This document shows, piece after piece, positions 4,543 to 12,230 of a stretch of DNA of 17,386 bases. Numbering within the stretch: position 1 is the stretch's first letter; each line of letters starts with the position of its first letter. The DNA lies in the NCBI GenBank assembly GCA_016199405.1, contig JACQGS010000133.1, forward strand, positions 1 to 17,386. The letters are read 5' to 3'. Both the position numbers and the translations under genes were made by a program. Under the pieces are notes generated by a model. The model had not been told where the DNA came from. It searched no databases and worked only from the letters and a program-made list of their open reading frames with translations. The stretch comes from Chloroflexota bacterium. GTDB taxonomy: Bacteria; Chloroflexota; Anaerolineae; UBA4142.

Positions 4543-5268
4543 CATTCCCACGCTCACAATCTGCACGCGCAGCCCCGGCATTTGTTCCACGAGCGCAACC
4601 ATTCGCTTCACTTTGTCAATCATTCCGCCCGTCACGTCTACGCCGTGCGAACCGCGCAGGCGCGATTCGATTTGCGGAAACGTCGCGGGCGTGATCTCGC
4701 GGATGAGTTGCGCCGACGCGTCGTGCAGCGGGTCGGCTGTGTAAACGCCGTCCACAATGCCGGCGAGAATGATGCGCGTGGGCTTGAGGCGCGGCGCGAG
4801 ATACGCAAAAATTTTTTCGGTTGAGCAGATCGTCATCTCGCGCGTTTCGTCGAACGCGACATCACCGTGCACGAGCGGCACGAGCTGATGCACGAGCGCG
4901 AGCTCAATCGGCTCGACTGCCATGCGCACGAGTTCACCGTCGCGGCAAATTGCCGACGCCGACGGCTGCAGCGCGACGACCGGCAATTCCGCGGCGATAA
5001 AAATATCGGTGAGGATGCGCGTCAGCCGCGTGGCGACTGCCCCGGTGTACGCGTACGCGCGCCAATTGCCGCGCTCGCCAAAGCCGGATTTCTTCGCGGC
5101 AAAATGCCCAAACGAGCCGCTGCCGTGCCCAACTAAAACATGTAGCGCAGGTTGTCTAACCTGCGCCGCTTTTATTTCTTGCGCGACGCGGCGAATGACG
5201 TCTACGCGCGCGGTTGCGTCGCGCGTCTTGTCGGTGATCGCCGAGCCGCCGAGTTTGAGAAAGATCAA
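4483..5268 (-). CDS. isopentenyl phosphate kinase
   Basis: Amino-acid-kinase fold enzyme that phosphorylates isopentenyl phosphate to isopentenyl diphosphate, the last step of the alternative mevalonate pathway. Visible: FLKLGGSAITDK at the N-terminus (Lys for ATP phosphate), the HGSGSFGH loop with H48 and H55 (the terminal His of this motif is the substrate-phosphate ligand in archaeal enzymes), GDVAFD, VDGVYTADP and DVTGGMIDKV. The 261-aa length fits the family. The start is TTG (5266-5268), overlapping the TGA of the ATPase gene; this gives MIFLKLGG, the proper first strand, and no ATG is available. It is the last gene of the efflux operon and ends 32 bp from the convergent exporter gene. 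Its product feeds prenyl chains such as that made by UppS (12231-12956). An aspartate/UMP-type kinase is less likely because of the HGxGSFGH motif. Confidence 0.88.
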   Translation of the reverse strand: MIFLKLGGSAITDKTRDATARVDVIRRVAQEIKAAQVRQPALHVLVGHGSGSFGHFAAKKSGFGERGNWRAYAYTGAVATRLTRILTDIFIAAELPVVALQPSASAICRDGELVRMAVEPIELALVHQLVPLVHGDVAFDETREMTICSTEKIFAYLAPRLKPTRIILAGIVDGVYTADPLHDASAQLIREITPATFPQIESRLRGSHGVDVTGGMIDKVKRMVALVEQMPGLRVQIVSVGMLARVLMEEDYREGTIIRAN

Positions 5269-6101
5269 ACTTTCTTCAATACCTCTTTCACTTGCGCCGC
5301 CAATCCGTTCATCCCCAATTGCCGGACTTCTTCCGGGATCTGGTCATCCAGAATCGCGTGCCCCAGCGCGGTCTCTTTGAATTCTTTCAGGTCTTGCAGA
5401 TACACGCTGTCCAGTTTTTCATCGCGCAAAATTTTTCCATCGCGCACCGTCACGATGCGGTCGGCGACGCGCGCCACCGCCGGATTGTGCGTGACGACGA
5501 TGAACGTCGTGCCTTGCTCGCGATTGATGCGGCGCATCAGTTCCATGATCTCGTCCGTGCTTTTGCTGTCGAGATTGCCGGTCGGCTCGTCCGCCAAAAC
5601 AATTTGCGGATGATTCGCGAGCGCGCGCGCAATCGCGACGCGTTGGCGTTGCCCGCCGGAAAGCTGCGCCGGAAAAAAATGCTTGCGGTCGCCCAAGTTG
5701 ACGAGGTCGAGCAAGGCGTCGGCGCGCGCGCGCCGCGCGGCATCGCTCATTTTTTCTTCTTGCAACGGCACTTCCACGTTCTCGGTCGCGTTCAGCGTCG
5801 GAATGAGATTGTGCAATTGAAACACAAAGCCGACGGTCTGCGAGCGAAAGCGATCCAAATCCTTGATCTGCGCGAGTTCCTGCCCGGCAACTTTGCAAAC
5901 GCCGGTCGAAGGACGATCGAGCGCGCCGAGCAGATTGAGCAAGGTGCTCTTGCCGCTGCCGGAGGGTCCCATCACCGCGACAAATTCGCCGGCGTGAATC
6001 GAAAACGTCACGCCGTTCAACGCGTGCACCGCTTCGGCGCCGTCGCCGTAAATCTTGACGAGGTTGTCGGTTTCGACGACGAGATGATTGTTACTATTCA
6101 C
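5265..6101 (-). CDS. ABC transporter ATP-binding protein, LolD/MacB type
   Basis: Energises the permease at 7221-9488. Motifs in order: Walker A GPSGSGKST, Q-loop VGFVFQLHNLIP, signature LSGGQRQR, Walker B VLADEPTGNLD and switch His in VVTHNP. After the ATPase core comes an extension of about 50 residues (from KILRDEKLD) not present in minimal LolD proteins. The frame opens with GTG (6099-6101), which lies inside a run of short repeats (about 6099-6152). No Shine-Dalgarno is visible, so the native start may have been altered by the repeat. Its TGA overlaps the TTG start of the kinase gene by four bases. Confidence 0.92.
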   Translation of the reverse strand: MNSNNHLVVETDNLVKIYGDGAEAVHALNGVTFSIHAGEFVAVMGPSGSGKSTLLNLLGALDRPSTGVCKVAGQELAQIKDLDRFRSQTVGFVFQLHNLIPTLNATENVEVPLQEEKMSDAARRARADALLDLVNLGDRKHFFPAQLSGGQRQRVAIARALANHPQIVLADEPTGNLDSKSTDEIMELMRRINREQGTTFIVVTHNPAVARVADRIVTVRDGKILRDEKLDSVYLQDLKEFKETALGHAILDDQIPEEVRQLGMNGLAAQVKEVLKKV

Positions 6102-6152
6102 TGTTCACCGTTCACTGAAAACTGATTACTGCTCACTGATCCCCGCTCACTG
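6099..6152. repeat. CACTG-type dispersed repeat between two transporter genes
   Basis: Variants of TTCACTG, CACTGAAAACTGATTACTG and CTCACTGAT follow one another. The run forms the whole 45-bp gap between the fusion-protein and ATPase genes, including the stop of the first (TGA) and the GTG start of the second. TGAAAACTGAT recurs at 17171-17181 and in the tsf terminator (14559-14569). Confidence 0.8.
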
Positions 6153-7145
6153 CTTCGTACTGATCTCCACATGCCCGGTCATGCCCCAGCGCAAGATCGG
6201 GTCGAGCGCATCCAGCGTCACGGTCACCGTAAAATTCGTGCCGCCGGATTTGGCGGTGGCAATCGGCGCGATTTGCGCGATCTTGCCGTTGAAAATTTTG
6301 CCGGGGATCGCCTCAAACGTGATCTTGACCGGTTGCCCCACTTGCACATTCGCGATATTCGTCTCGCTCAAATCATCCGTTTCGATTTGGAGCGTGGATA
6401 AATCACCCAGCACGACGACCGGCACGCCCGGCGAAACGAATTCGCCTTCTCTGATTTTCACGTCCACGATCGTTCCGTCAATCGGCGCGACGAGCAGCGT
6501 CGACGCCAACACGATTCTGGCTTGATTCAAGCGCGTCTCTGCCGCGCTCACCGAGATTTCGGCGATTTTTACATCGTCCGCGCTCGCGCCTTTCAGAACT
6601 TGATCCAAGCGCGCCTGCGCGGTGGTGAAATCTTGATACGCCGCCTCGAGCGTGCGGCTTTGCGGCATCATGCCGACAAATTCATTCCCTTTCACTTTGT
6701 CGTACGCGGCTTGCGCGTCGCGCAATGCCGAGGTCGCGCGATCTAGATTGGCTTTTGCAATCGTCACGTCTTCTTTCGTCGCGCCGGCGCGTACTTTTGT
6801 CAATTGCGCTTTCGCGGAATCCACGCCGGTTTGCGCGGAGGCGACATTGGCTTCTAATTCCGCCGAGTCGAGTTTGATGAGCGTGTCGCCTTTTTTCACT
6901 TTATCGCCGGTTTTGAGCGATGCCTGTACGACCTGCCCGCCGATTTTGAACGCGAGATTCGCGCGCTTTGCCGGCAACAGCGTGCCGGACGCGGAGACGA
7001 TCGTGTCCGTTTCGCTCAGCGCGAGGATCGCGGTAGGAGTGGCTTTGGGGGCAAGCGGATTCGCACTGCCGCCGGCGCCGGAGAAGAGCAGACCGCCCAC
7101 GATCAAAACGAGTACGCCGCCCACAATCAAAAATCGTTTGCTCAT
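6147..7145 (-). CDS. membrane fusion protein (HlyD/MacA-like)
   Basis: A 332-aa adaptor for the MacB-type transporter. N-terminal membrane anchor at about residues 4-24 (FLIVGGVLVLIVGGLLFSG), Pro/Ala linker, first lipoyl half (VVQASLKTGDKVKKGDTLIKLD), coiled-coil hairpin (about 95-205, Ala/Lys/Gln-rich with KANLDRATSALRDAQ), second lipoyl half (TLLVAPIDGTIVDVKIREGEFV), then barrel domains (VGQPVKITFEAIPGKIF). All adaptor parts are present, unlike the mini-adaptor at 392-856. If the host is a single-membrane Chloroflexota, it would act without an outer-membrane channel. Lies 75 bp after the permease gene. Confidence 0.9.
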   Translation of the reverse strand: MSKRFLIVGGVLVLIVGGLLFSGAGGSANPLAPKATPTAILALSETDTIVSASGTLLPAKRANLAFKIGGQVVQASLKTGDKVKKGDTLIKLDSAELEANVASAQTGVDSAKAQLTKVRAGATKEDVTIAKANLDRATSALRDAQAAYDKVKGNEFVGMMPQSRTLEAAYQDFTTAQARLDQVLKGASADDVKIAEISVSAAETRLNQARIVLASTLLVAPIDGTIVDVKIREGEFVSPGVPVVVLGDLSTLQIETDDLSETNIANVQVGQPVKITFEAIPGKIFNGKIAQIAPIATAKSGGTNFTVTVTLDALDPILRWGMTGHVEISTKQ

Positions 7146-7220
7146 ATCTCTATGCCTCTGTCAGAAAATATTTTGGTGCGCGTAAGATACTCCAAAACGC
7201 GCTTCGCGCCAAATCACTTA

Positions 7221-9488
7221 TCACTCGTACCGCAACGCTTCTGCCGGCGCGAGACCGCTTGCGCGCCACGCCGGATACAACGCGCCGATGCCGCCCAAGG
7301 CAAGCGCAGTCAGCATCGCTTGCCCGAAAAGTTTGAGCGAAAAATCCGGCTTGAGAAATGCGCCGGTCGTCGGTTCCAGTCCGATCAAGGAGCCGAGCGC
7401 GACGCCCAGCCCAATGCCAAACAGTCCGCTGACTATGCTCAGAGCAAAGGATTCGCGCACAATCATCCCGATTACGCGCCGCCGCCGCCAGCCCAACGCG
7501 CGCAGCGTGCCGATTTCGCGCGTGCGTTCGGAGACGCTCATCAGCATCGCGTTCATAATGCCGACGCCGCCGATGAGAATCGAGATGAACGACAGCGCAC
7601 TCGCCGTCGCGCGGAACGATTGCACGTCGTTCGTTTTTTCGGCGTACTCGGTGGATCTTGAAACGCTCACTTGCTTCCAACGCGCTTCGATCTGTGCGCG
7701 CACCGTTTCGAGTTGCGCCGTGTCGTTCAGTTTGACAAAGAAAAAAGTAACTTGATTCGGTCGCTTGAGCAACGTCTGCGCTTCGCTCAACGCCATGACC
7801 GCGCTGCCGTCTTCGTACGCCGTGCCGGTTTCGTAAATGCCGACGACCCGAAACGCGTTGCCGGAAACTTGAAGCGTGTCGCCGACTTTTTTCTTGTAAT
7901 TCTTTGCCGCGATTTTGCCGAGCATCACCTGGCGCGGCGCGCGGATTCGTTCGCCTTCCAACGGCGCATAATGTTGCATCGCGAAGGTGTTGGGCGCCAC
8001 CCCCAACACGAGAAAATACGCCGCGCCCGGCACCGCGGCGACGCCGAACAACATGCCGGAAACGCTCTCGACCGCCGGCTGTGCCGCAATCCAGCGACCG
8101 ATTTTGTCATCCACCGCCGCGAACGATAAATCGGCGGCTTTCGCTTCGCTCACCGTCAGCTCGCCGCTGTTCGCGCCCAGCGCGGTCAGTTGCGAAACAA
8201 ATCCCTCCGCGATGCCCCCGAGCAAAACTACCAGCCCCACACCGACGCCAATCGCGAGCGCGGTCAGAATCGTGCGCGTGCGTTGGCGGAAGATGTTGCG
8301 GAGCGTGAGACCGGCTACAAGTTTCAAGTTCCAAGTTTCGGGTTTCAAGTTTTCACTTTTGCCTTTTAGCTTTTTACTTTTCGCTTGTCCCCCGCCTCCG
8401 TCATACCGCATCGCTTCGACCGGTTGCAAACGCGAGGCGCGCCATGCCGGATAGATCCCGCCAACGCCGCCAAGCAGGAACGCGATGATCATGCCTTGCG
8501 CGAATAAGCCAGGCGTCACCGCGTTCTCCAGAAAGCCGTTCAGTCCGGGAAGTTGATTCATAACATAGATCAGCCCGATCGCCAGCGCGATGCCGGCAAC
8601 GCCGCCCAGCGCGCTCAACACCATCGCCTCGCCGACAATCATCCGCAACACGCGCCCGCTCTTCCAGCCGACCGCGCGCAGCACGCCGATTTCGCGCGTG
8701 CGCTCGAACACGCTCATCAGCATCGTGTTCATCATCACCAGCCCGCCGCCGATCAACGCGAAGAGTCCGATGAACCAACTCATCGCGCGCATGATTTGGG
8801 TGGTTTGCTGATCGTCCATATACGACGCGGTGCGCGACGCCGAAAGTTTCGGCATGCGGCGTTCCAATTCTTTGATCACCGCGTCGGTAACTTCCGGGCG
8901 CGTCACTTTGAGTTGATAGTAGGTGACTTGGCGCGGTTTTTTGAATAGTTCTTGCGCCTCTTTCAACGTCAACAGCGCGCCCATTTCTTCGACGCCTTGC
9001 CCGGTTTCGTAAATGCCGACCACGCGAAAAGACACTTCTTGAATTTTGAAAAAATCGCCGACTTGCTTCTTGAACGTCTTGGCGGCGGTCCGTCCGAGCA
9101 AGGTCTGCCGCGCGCCGGTGATCGTCTGCCCTTCCACGACTTGATAATGCTTGAACCCGAATTCTTTGGGATCCAAACCGTTGATAAAAAAATAGGGCAC
9201 GTCGCCGACGTTCACGACGCCCCATAACACGCCCGCGACCTGTTTGACGCCCGGCACATTTTGCACTTGCGGCAAAACGCTTTCGTCCACCGCCGACAAA
9301 ATCAAATCGACCGCGTCGCCTTGCGCCAGCACAACGTCCGCGCCGCTGGAGGTCAGCACGGTCGAGTACGTGTTGATGAATCCTTCCGCGAACGCGCCGA
9401 GCGCGACCACCGCGGCAACGCCAATCGCGATGCCGGTGAGCGTGAGCAGTGTGCGCGTTTTGCGGCGCAAGAGATTTTTGAGAATCAT
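7221..9488 (-). CDS. tandem double MacB/FtsX-type ABC permease (755 aa)
   Basis: Two full permease modules in one chain. Each has an N-terminal helix after a basic start (RRKTRTLLTLTGIAIGV and RQRTRTILTALAIGVGV), an extracytoplasmic MacB-like domain ending FRVVGIYETG, and three C-terminal helices with the coupling motif MLMSV.ERTREIG.LRA.GW and the final YPAWRAS.L.P.EA.RY. MacB/LolC/LolE proteins normally work as dimers of separate chains; here the dimer is encoded as one polypeptide. Residues about 368-391 joining the modules (KSKKLKGKSENLKPETWNLKL) are encoded by a dispersed repeat (8318-8386). The ATG overlaps the stop of the regulator gene (ATGA, 9485-9488), indicating coupled translation. 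Probable role: export of a lipophilic compound, antibiotic or lipoprotein; the substrate is unknown. Confidence 0.93.
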   Translation of the reverse strand: MILKNLLRRKTRTLLTLTGIAIGVAAVVALGAFAEGFINTYSTVLTSSGADVVLAQGDAVDLILSAVDESVLPQVQNVPGVKQVAGVLWGVVNVGDVPYFFINGLDPKEFGFKHYQVVEGQTITGARQTLLGRTAAKTFKKQVGDFFKIQEVSFRVVGIYETGQGVEEMGALLTLKEAQELFKKPRQVTYYQLKVTRPEVTDAVIKELERRMPKLSASRTASYMDDQQTTQIMRAMSWFIGLFALIGGGLVMMNTMLMSVFERTREIGVLRAVGWKSGRVLRMIVGEAMVLSALGGVAGIALAIGLIYVMNQLPGLNGFLENAVTPGLFAQGMIIAFLLGGVGGIYPAWRASRLQPVEAMRYDGGGGQAKSKKLKGKSENLKPETWNLKLVAGLTLRNIFRQRTRTILTALAIGVGVGLVVLLGGIAEGFVSQLTALGANSGELTVSEAKAADLSFAAVDDKIGRWIAAQPAVESVSGMLFGVAAVPGAAYFLVLGVAPNTFAMQHYAPLEGERIRAPRQVMLGKIAAKNYKKKVGDTLQVSGNAFRVVGIYETGTAYEDGSAVMALSEAQTLLKRPNQVTFFFVKLNDTAQLETVRAQIEARWKQVSVSRSTEYAEKTNDVQSFRATASALSFISILIGGVGIMNAMLMSVSERTREIGTLRALGWRRRRVIGMIVRESFALSIVSGLFGIGLGVALGSLIGLEPTTGAFLKPDFSLKLFGQAMLTALALGGIGALYPAWRASGLAPAEALRYE
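8318..8386. repeat. in-frame dispersed repeat inside the permease gene
   Basis: On the minus strand the stretch is built of AAAAGTAAAAAGCTAAAAGGC and GAAACTTGAAACTTG-like units, A/T-rich against a G+C-rich gene. It encodes the Lys-rich linker between the two permease modules without breaking the frame. Confidence 0.75.
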
Positions 9489-11371
9489 GTTTTCCGCGCG
9501 CCCTGCTCCATCGCGGCGAGCGTCTGGGAGACTTGTTCGATCGCGACGCGTTGCTTGCGGTACAGATCGCTCTCGCTGACTGCCAGTTGATACGCAATGT
9601 CGCGGATTTTTTTGCCCTGCACGAGTTTCAATTCCAAAATATTATACAAGACCCACTCCGGCGCGGTCAACGAGCGCGCGCCATCCGGCTTGAGCGACTC
9701 CACCGCGCGCAGAATCAGCGCCCGCAGCGCGCGCACCGGATTGCCGGCATGGTCATCGAGCGCATCCTGCACAATACTGAGTTGCAACAGCGGATTCGCG
9801 GTCAGTTTCGGTCCGCCCCAAAAATGTTCCAGCGCGTCTTTGACCGCCTGATGAAAATCCGGCGACGCGATCAGTTCGGCTTCGACTTGTTCGATCGCGA
9901 GCTCGCCGGCATAGCGCGGGCGACTGCGCGCCTGCTGAATCAATTCGATTTCGCTCGACAACTGCTCGAGCGCGGCAAAAACGCTCAGTTGCAATTGGCG
10001 ATCTTCCAACGCGAGCGCGGCTTGCGCCGCGAGCGCGTCGATGAGTTCGTGTTCGCGCGCGGATAAATCCAGTTCGGGCGCGCGCGCCGGCACGCCCATC
10101 CAGCCGATCACTTGGTCGCGCGATTTCGTCCGCAAGCGCCAGAGCCAATAGCCATCCTGCGCGATCACACCATTGCCATTTTTTTCGGACAGCCGATTCC
10201 AATCCGCCGCCTCCGCCCAGCGCCGCGCCGACGCGCGCGTGCCGGCAATCGCGAGGATTTGCCAATCGTCGGCTTGCGCCGCGGCGACAAACCCGCCCGG
10301 CACGCGCAAGAGATCGCAGGTTGCCGCGAGAATATTTTCCAAGAGTTGGCGCAAATCGCTCGTCGTCAGCAAGCGCTCGTCAATTTCCTGAAAGCGCTCC
10401 AATTCGCGGCGGTCATTCCAAAAAATCAATCGGTCGATCCACGGCTTGAAGCGATTCACCAGCAATTCGAGCGCGACGATTGCCGCGATCACCATCGCGA
10501 ACAACAGCGTTTCGCGCGTCAGCCCCAGCCATTCTTGCACGGTCGGCACGGAAAACATCAAGCCGACGACCGCCACCGCGACCAACGGTCCGCGCAAAAG
10601 ATAATGAATCAGATTGTGCTTGATGATGCGGTCGGGCGAAAGCGCACCTTGATACGCCACCGTGTACGCCATCATGATAATCATGCCGGCGATGCCAATC
10701 TTGCCGACGAAGGCAATCAGGAGGAGCACAAAAACGGAGAACCCTTGGGGGAAACTCGCGATGATCAGAAACGGAAAGACGCCCAATGCCGGCGCCAAAA
10801 ACGCGGCTTGCAAATAGCGCATACGCCGGCGCGTCGTTTGGGTGAGACAGCGTTGACGCGCGAGCCGCAGGTTATAAAAGCCCCAGCCGGTGAGCGTGAC
10901 GAAAAAAAGCGCAAAGAGCCAAAAGAGCGGACCGGCGGAGAACTGGGCGACCTCGCGAAAGAAAATACCATCGCGCACCACCAGATCGCTAAACGCGACC
11001 AGCAAGAGAAACACGCCGCCGATCAAGTACGAGAGCATCACGGCGATGCGCCGGCGTTGGCGAAACAAGTACGTCGCGCGCAACACCGCATCCGAAAAAT
11101 GCAGATACGCGGCGGGGATAAACGCCAGACCAATCCATTTGAATTTGAGCCACACGATCACGTCGGGATTGGTCCCGCCGGCGCGTTGGAGGAAAACGTC
11201 GCCGATGTAGACAATCGTCAGAAACGCGAGGAGCGCAGAAAACGCGCGGGCGACCGGATGGCGAAAGTTGTAGGCAAGCAGATAGAGCCAGAGCGAGAAC
11301 GCGACAATGATGATCGCGGACGAGAGGATAATGTTGCCAAGCTGAAACAGCGACTGGAAAAAATTGAACAT
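9485..11371 (-). CDS. membrane sensor with GAF-like and HTH regions, no kinase
   Basis: 628 aa. Eight or nine hydrophobic segments fill about residues 10-300, resembling the 7TM input region of some histidine kinases. A GAF-like region (about 330-470: RFQEIDERLLTTSDLRQLLENILAATCDLL, then GGFVAAAQ and ALEDRQLQL) follows. The C-terminus has a helix-rich part and a helix-turn-helix-like segment (KKIRDIAYQLAVSESDLYRKQRVAIEQV). No H-box, N-box or G-box of a histidine kinase and no GGDEF are seen. The protein therefore looks like a membrane-tethered transcription regulator that senses a membrane or intracellular signal and controls the following ABC genes, with which it overlaps by four bases. A weak Shine-Dalgarno (AAAGGATGA) lies upstream of ATG 11369-11371, at the end of cdsA. 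Confidence 0.75.
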   Translation of the reverse strand: MFNFFQSLFQLGNIILSSAIIIVAFSLWLYLLAYNFRHPVARAFSALLAFLTIVYIGDVFLQRAGGTNPDVIVWLKFKWIGLAFIPAAYLHFSDAVLRATYLFRQRRRIAVMLSYLIGGVFLLLVAFSDLVVRDGIFFREVAQFSAGPLFWLFALFFVTLTGWGFYNLRLARQRCLTQTTRRRMRYLQAAFLAPALGVFPFLIIASFPQGFSVFVLLLIAFVGKIGIAGMIIMMAYTVAYQGALSPDRIIKHNLIHYLLRGPLVAVAVVGLMFSVPTVQEWLGLTRETLLFAMVIAAIVALELLVNRFKPWIDRLIFWNDRRELERFQEIDERLLTTSDLRQLLENILAATCDLLRVPGGFVAAAQADDWQILAIAGTRASARRWAEAADWNRLSEKNGNGVIAQDGYWLWRLRTKSRDQVIGWMGVPARAPELDLSAREHELIDALAAQAALALEDRQLQLSVFAALEQLSSEIELIQQARSRPRYAGELAIEQVEAELIASPDFHQAVKDALEHFWGGPKLTANPLLQLSIVQDALDDHAGNPVRALRALILRAVESLKPDGARSLTAPEWVLYNILELKLVQGKKIRDIAYQLAVSESDLYRKQRVAIEQVSQTLAAMEQGARKT

Positions 11372-11381
11372 ACGCGAATGA

Positions 11382-12170
11382 TCATCCTTTGAGCACCCAA
11401 GTCACAAAATAGAACGCGAAGGCAAAAGAAAAAAGTAAACTGTCCAAGCGGTCCAATGCGCCGCCGTGCCCCGGCACGATCACGCCCGAATCTTTCGCGC
11501 CGACCTGCCGCTTGATCAACGATTCGGCGAGATCGCCGATCATCCCCGCCAGCGCGATGCCCGCGCCGAAAAAAACGCTTTGCCCCCCATCCCAACCAAT
11601 CGCCGATCCAATCCCGTACGCGGCAAGCACCGCCCCAGCCAATCCGCCGAGCGCGCCTTCCCAAGTTTTCTTGGGGCTGATGTGCGGGAAAAACGGATGC
11701 CGCCCCAACGTGGTGCCGACGGCAAACGCAAAGGTATCCGTCGCCCATGTCGTGAACAAGGCGAGCGCGGTCCACGTCATTCCGTTCGGCAACGCGCGCA
11801 ACGCGAACAGGTACGCGCCGAGCCCGCCAATGTACAACGCCCCGGCAATCGTCAGCGCCCAACCGGCAAGCCAGCCCTCGCCGTGTCGAAAAATCGCAAG
11901 CGTGAGCGAGAGCATCACGATCGCCGTGATGATTTCGCGGCTGACGTTGGCTTGGGTTTGCGCGCTCAACGCGAGCAACACAATCAACGCGATGCCGATC
12001 GCGCGTTGCGGCTTGAACCCCCCGGTTTGGGCAAGCTGAAAAAATTCCCAGCCGGCTAAGCCGAGCGCGGCGGTGAAGGCGATAAAATAAAAAACTCCGC
12101 CCACGTAAACCGCGCCGAGGATGATGGGAATGAGGATGATGGAACTGAGGAGGCGGCGTCGCAGCGACAT
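11382..12170 (-). CDS. cdsA: phosphatidate cytidylyltransferase
   Basis: Makes CDP-diacylglycerol from phosphatidate and CTP for phospholipid synthesis. 262 aa with about seven membrane segments. Visible motifs: HISPKKTWEG (about 164-173) and the C-terminal CdsA signature beginning GDLAESLIKRQ and continuing KDSG...PGHGGALDRLDSL. It follows uppS, as in many bacterial rpsB-tsf-pyrH-frr-uppS-cdsA clusters; the dxr and rseP genes that often follow are replaced here by the sensor/ABC operon ten bases downstream. Confidence 0.96.
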   Translation of the reverse strand: MSLRRRLLSSIILIPIILGAVYVGGVFYFIAFTAALGLAGWEFFQLAQTGGFKPQRAIGIALIVLLALSAQTQANVSREIITAIVMLSLTLAIFRHGEGWLAGWALTIAGALYIGGLGAYLFALRALPNGMTWTALALFTTWATDTFAFAVGTTLGRHPFFPHISPKKTWEGALGGLAGAVLAAYGIGSAIGWDGGQSVFFGAGIALAGMIGDLAESLIKRQVGAKDSGVIVPGHGGALDRLDSLLFSFAFAFYFVTWVLKG

Positions 12171-12197
12171 TGAATTTCCGGAAACCGCGCAAAAGTA

Positions 12198-12216
12198 AAG
12201 CGGCTTCCCGCCGCTT
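12198..12216 (-). terminator. weak hairpin between uppS and cdsA
   Basis: AAGCGGC (12198-12204) and GCCGCTT (12210-12216) form a 7-bp stem with a 5-base loop. On the minus strand it is followed by TTACTTTTG, a poor U-tract. It could be a leaky terminator or processing site between uppS and cdsA. Confidence 0.4.
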
Positions 12217-12230
12217 ATTTTACTCCGTGC

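Noticed and set aside
8401..9597. 398-residue minus-strand frame overlapping the permease gene
   Set aside because: Frame-shifted shadow of the permease; same strand, Arg-rich, no recognisable motif.
9485..11371. Histidine kinase call for the membrane sensor
   Set aside because: No phospho-accepting His box and no ATP-binding N/G boxes can be found after the GAF-like region.
10112..11392. 426-residue plus-strand frame opposite the membrane sensor
   Set aside because: Charged, low-complexity antisense frame; the minus strand encodes a clear membrane protein with GAF-like and HTH regions.
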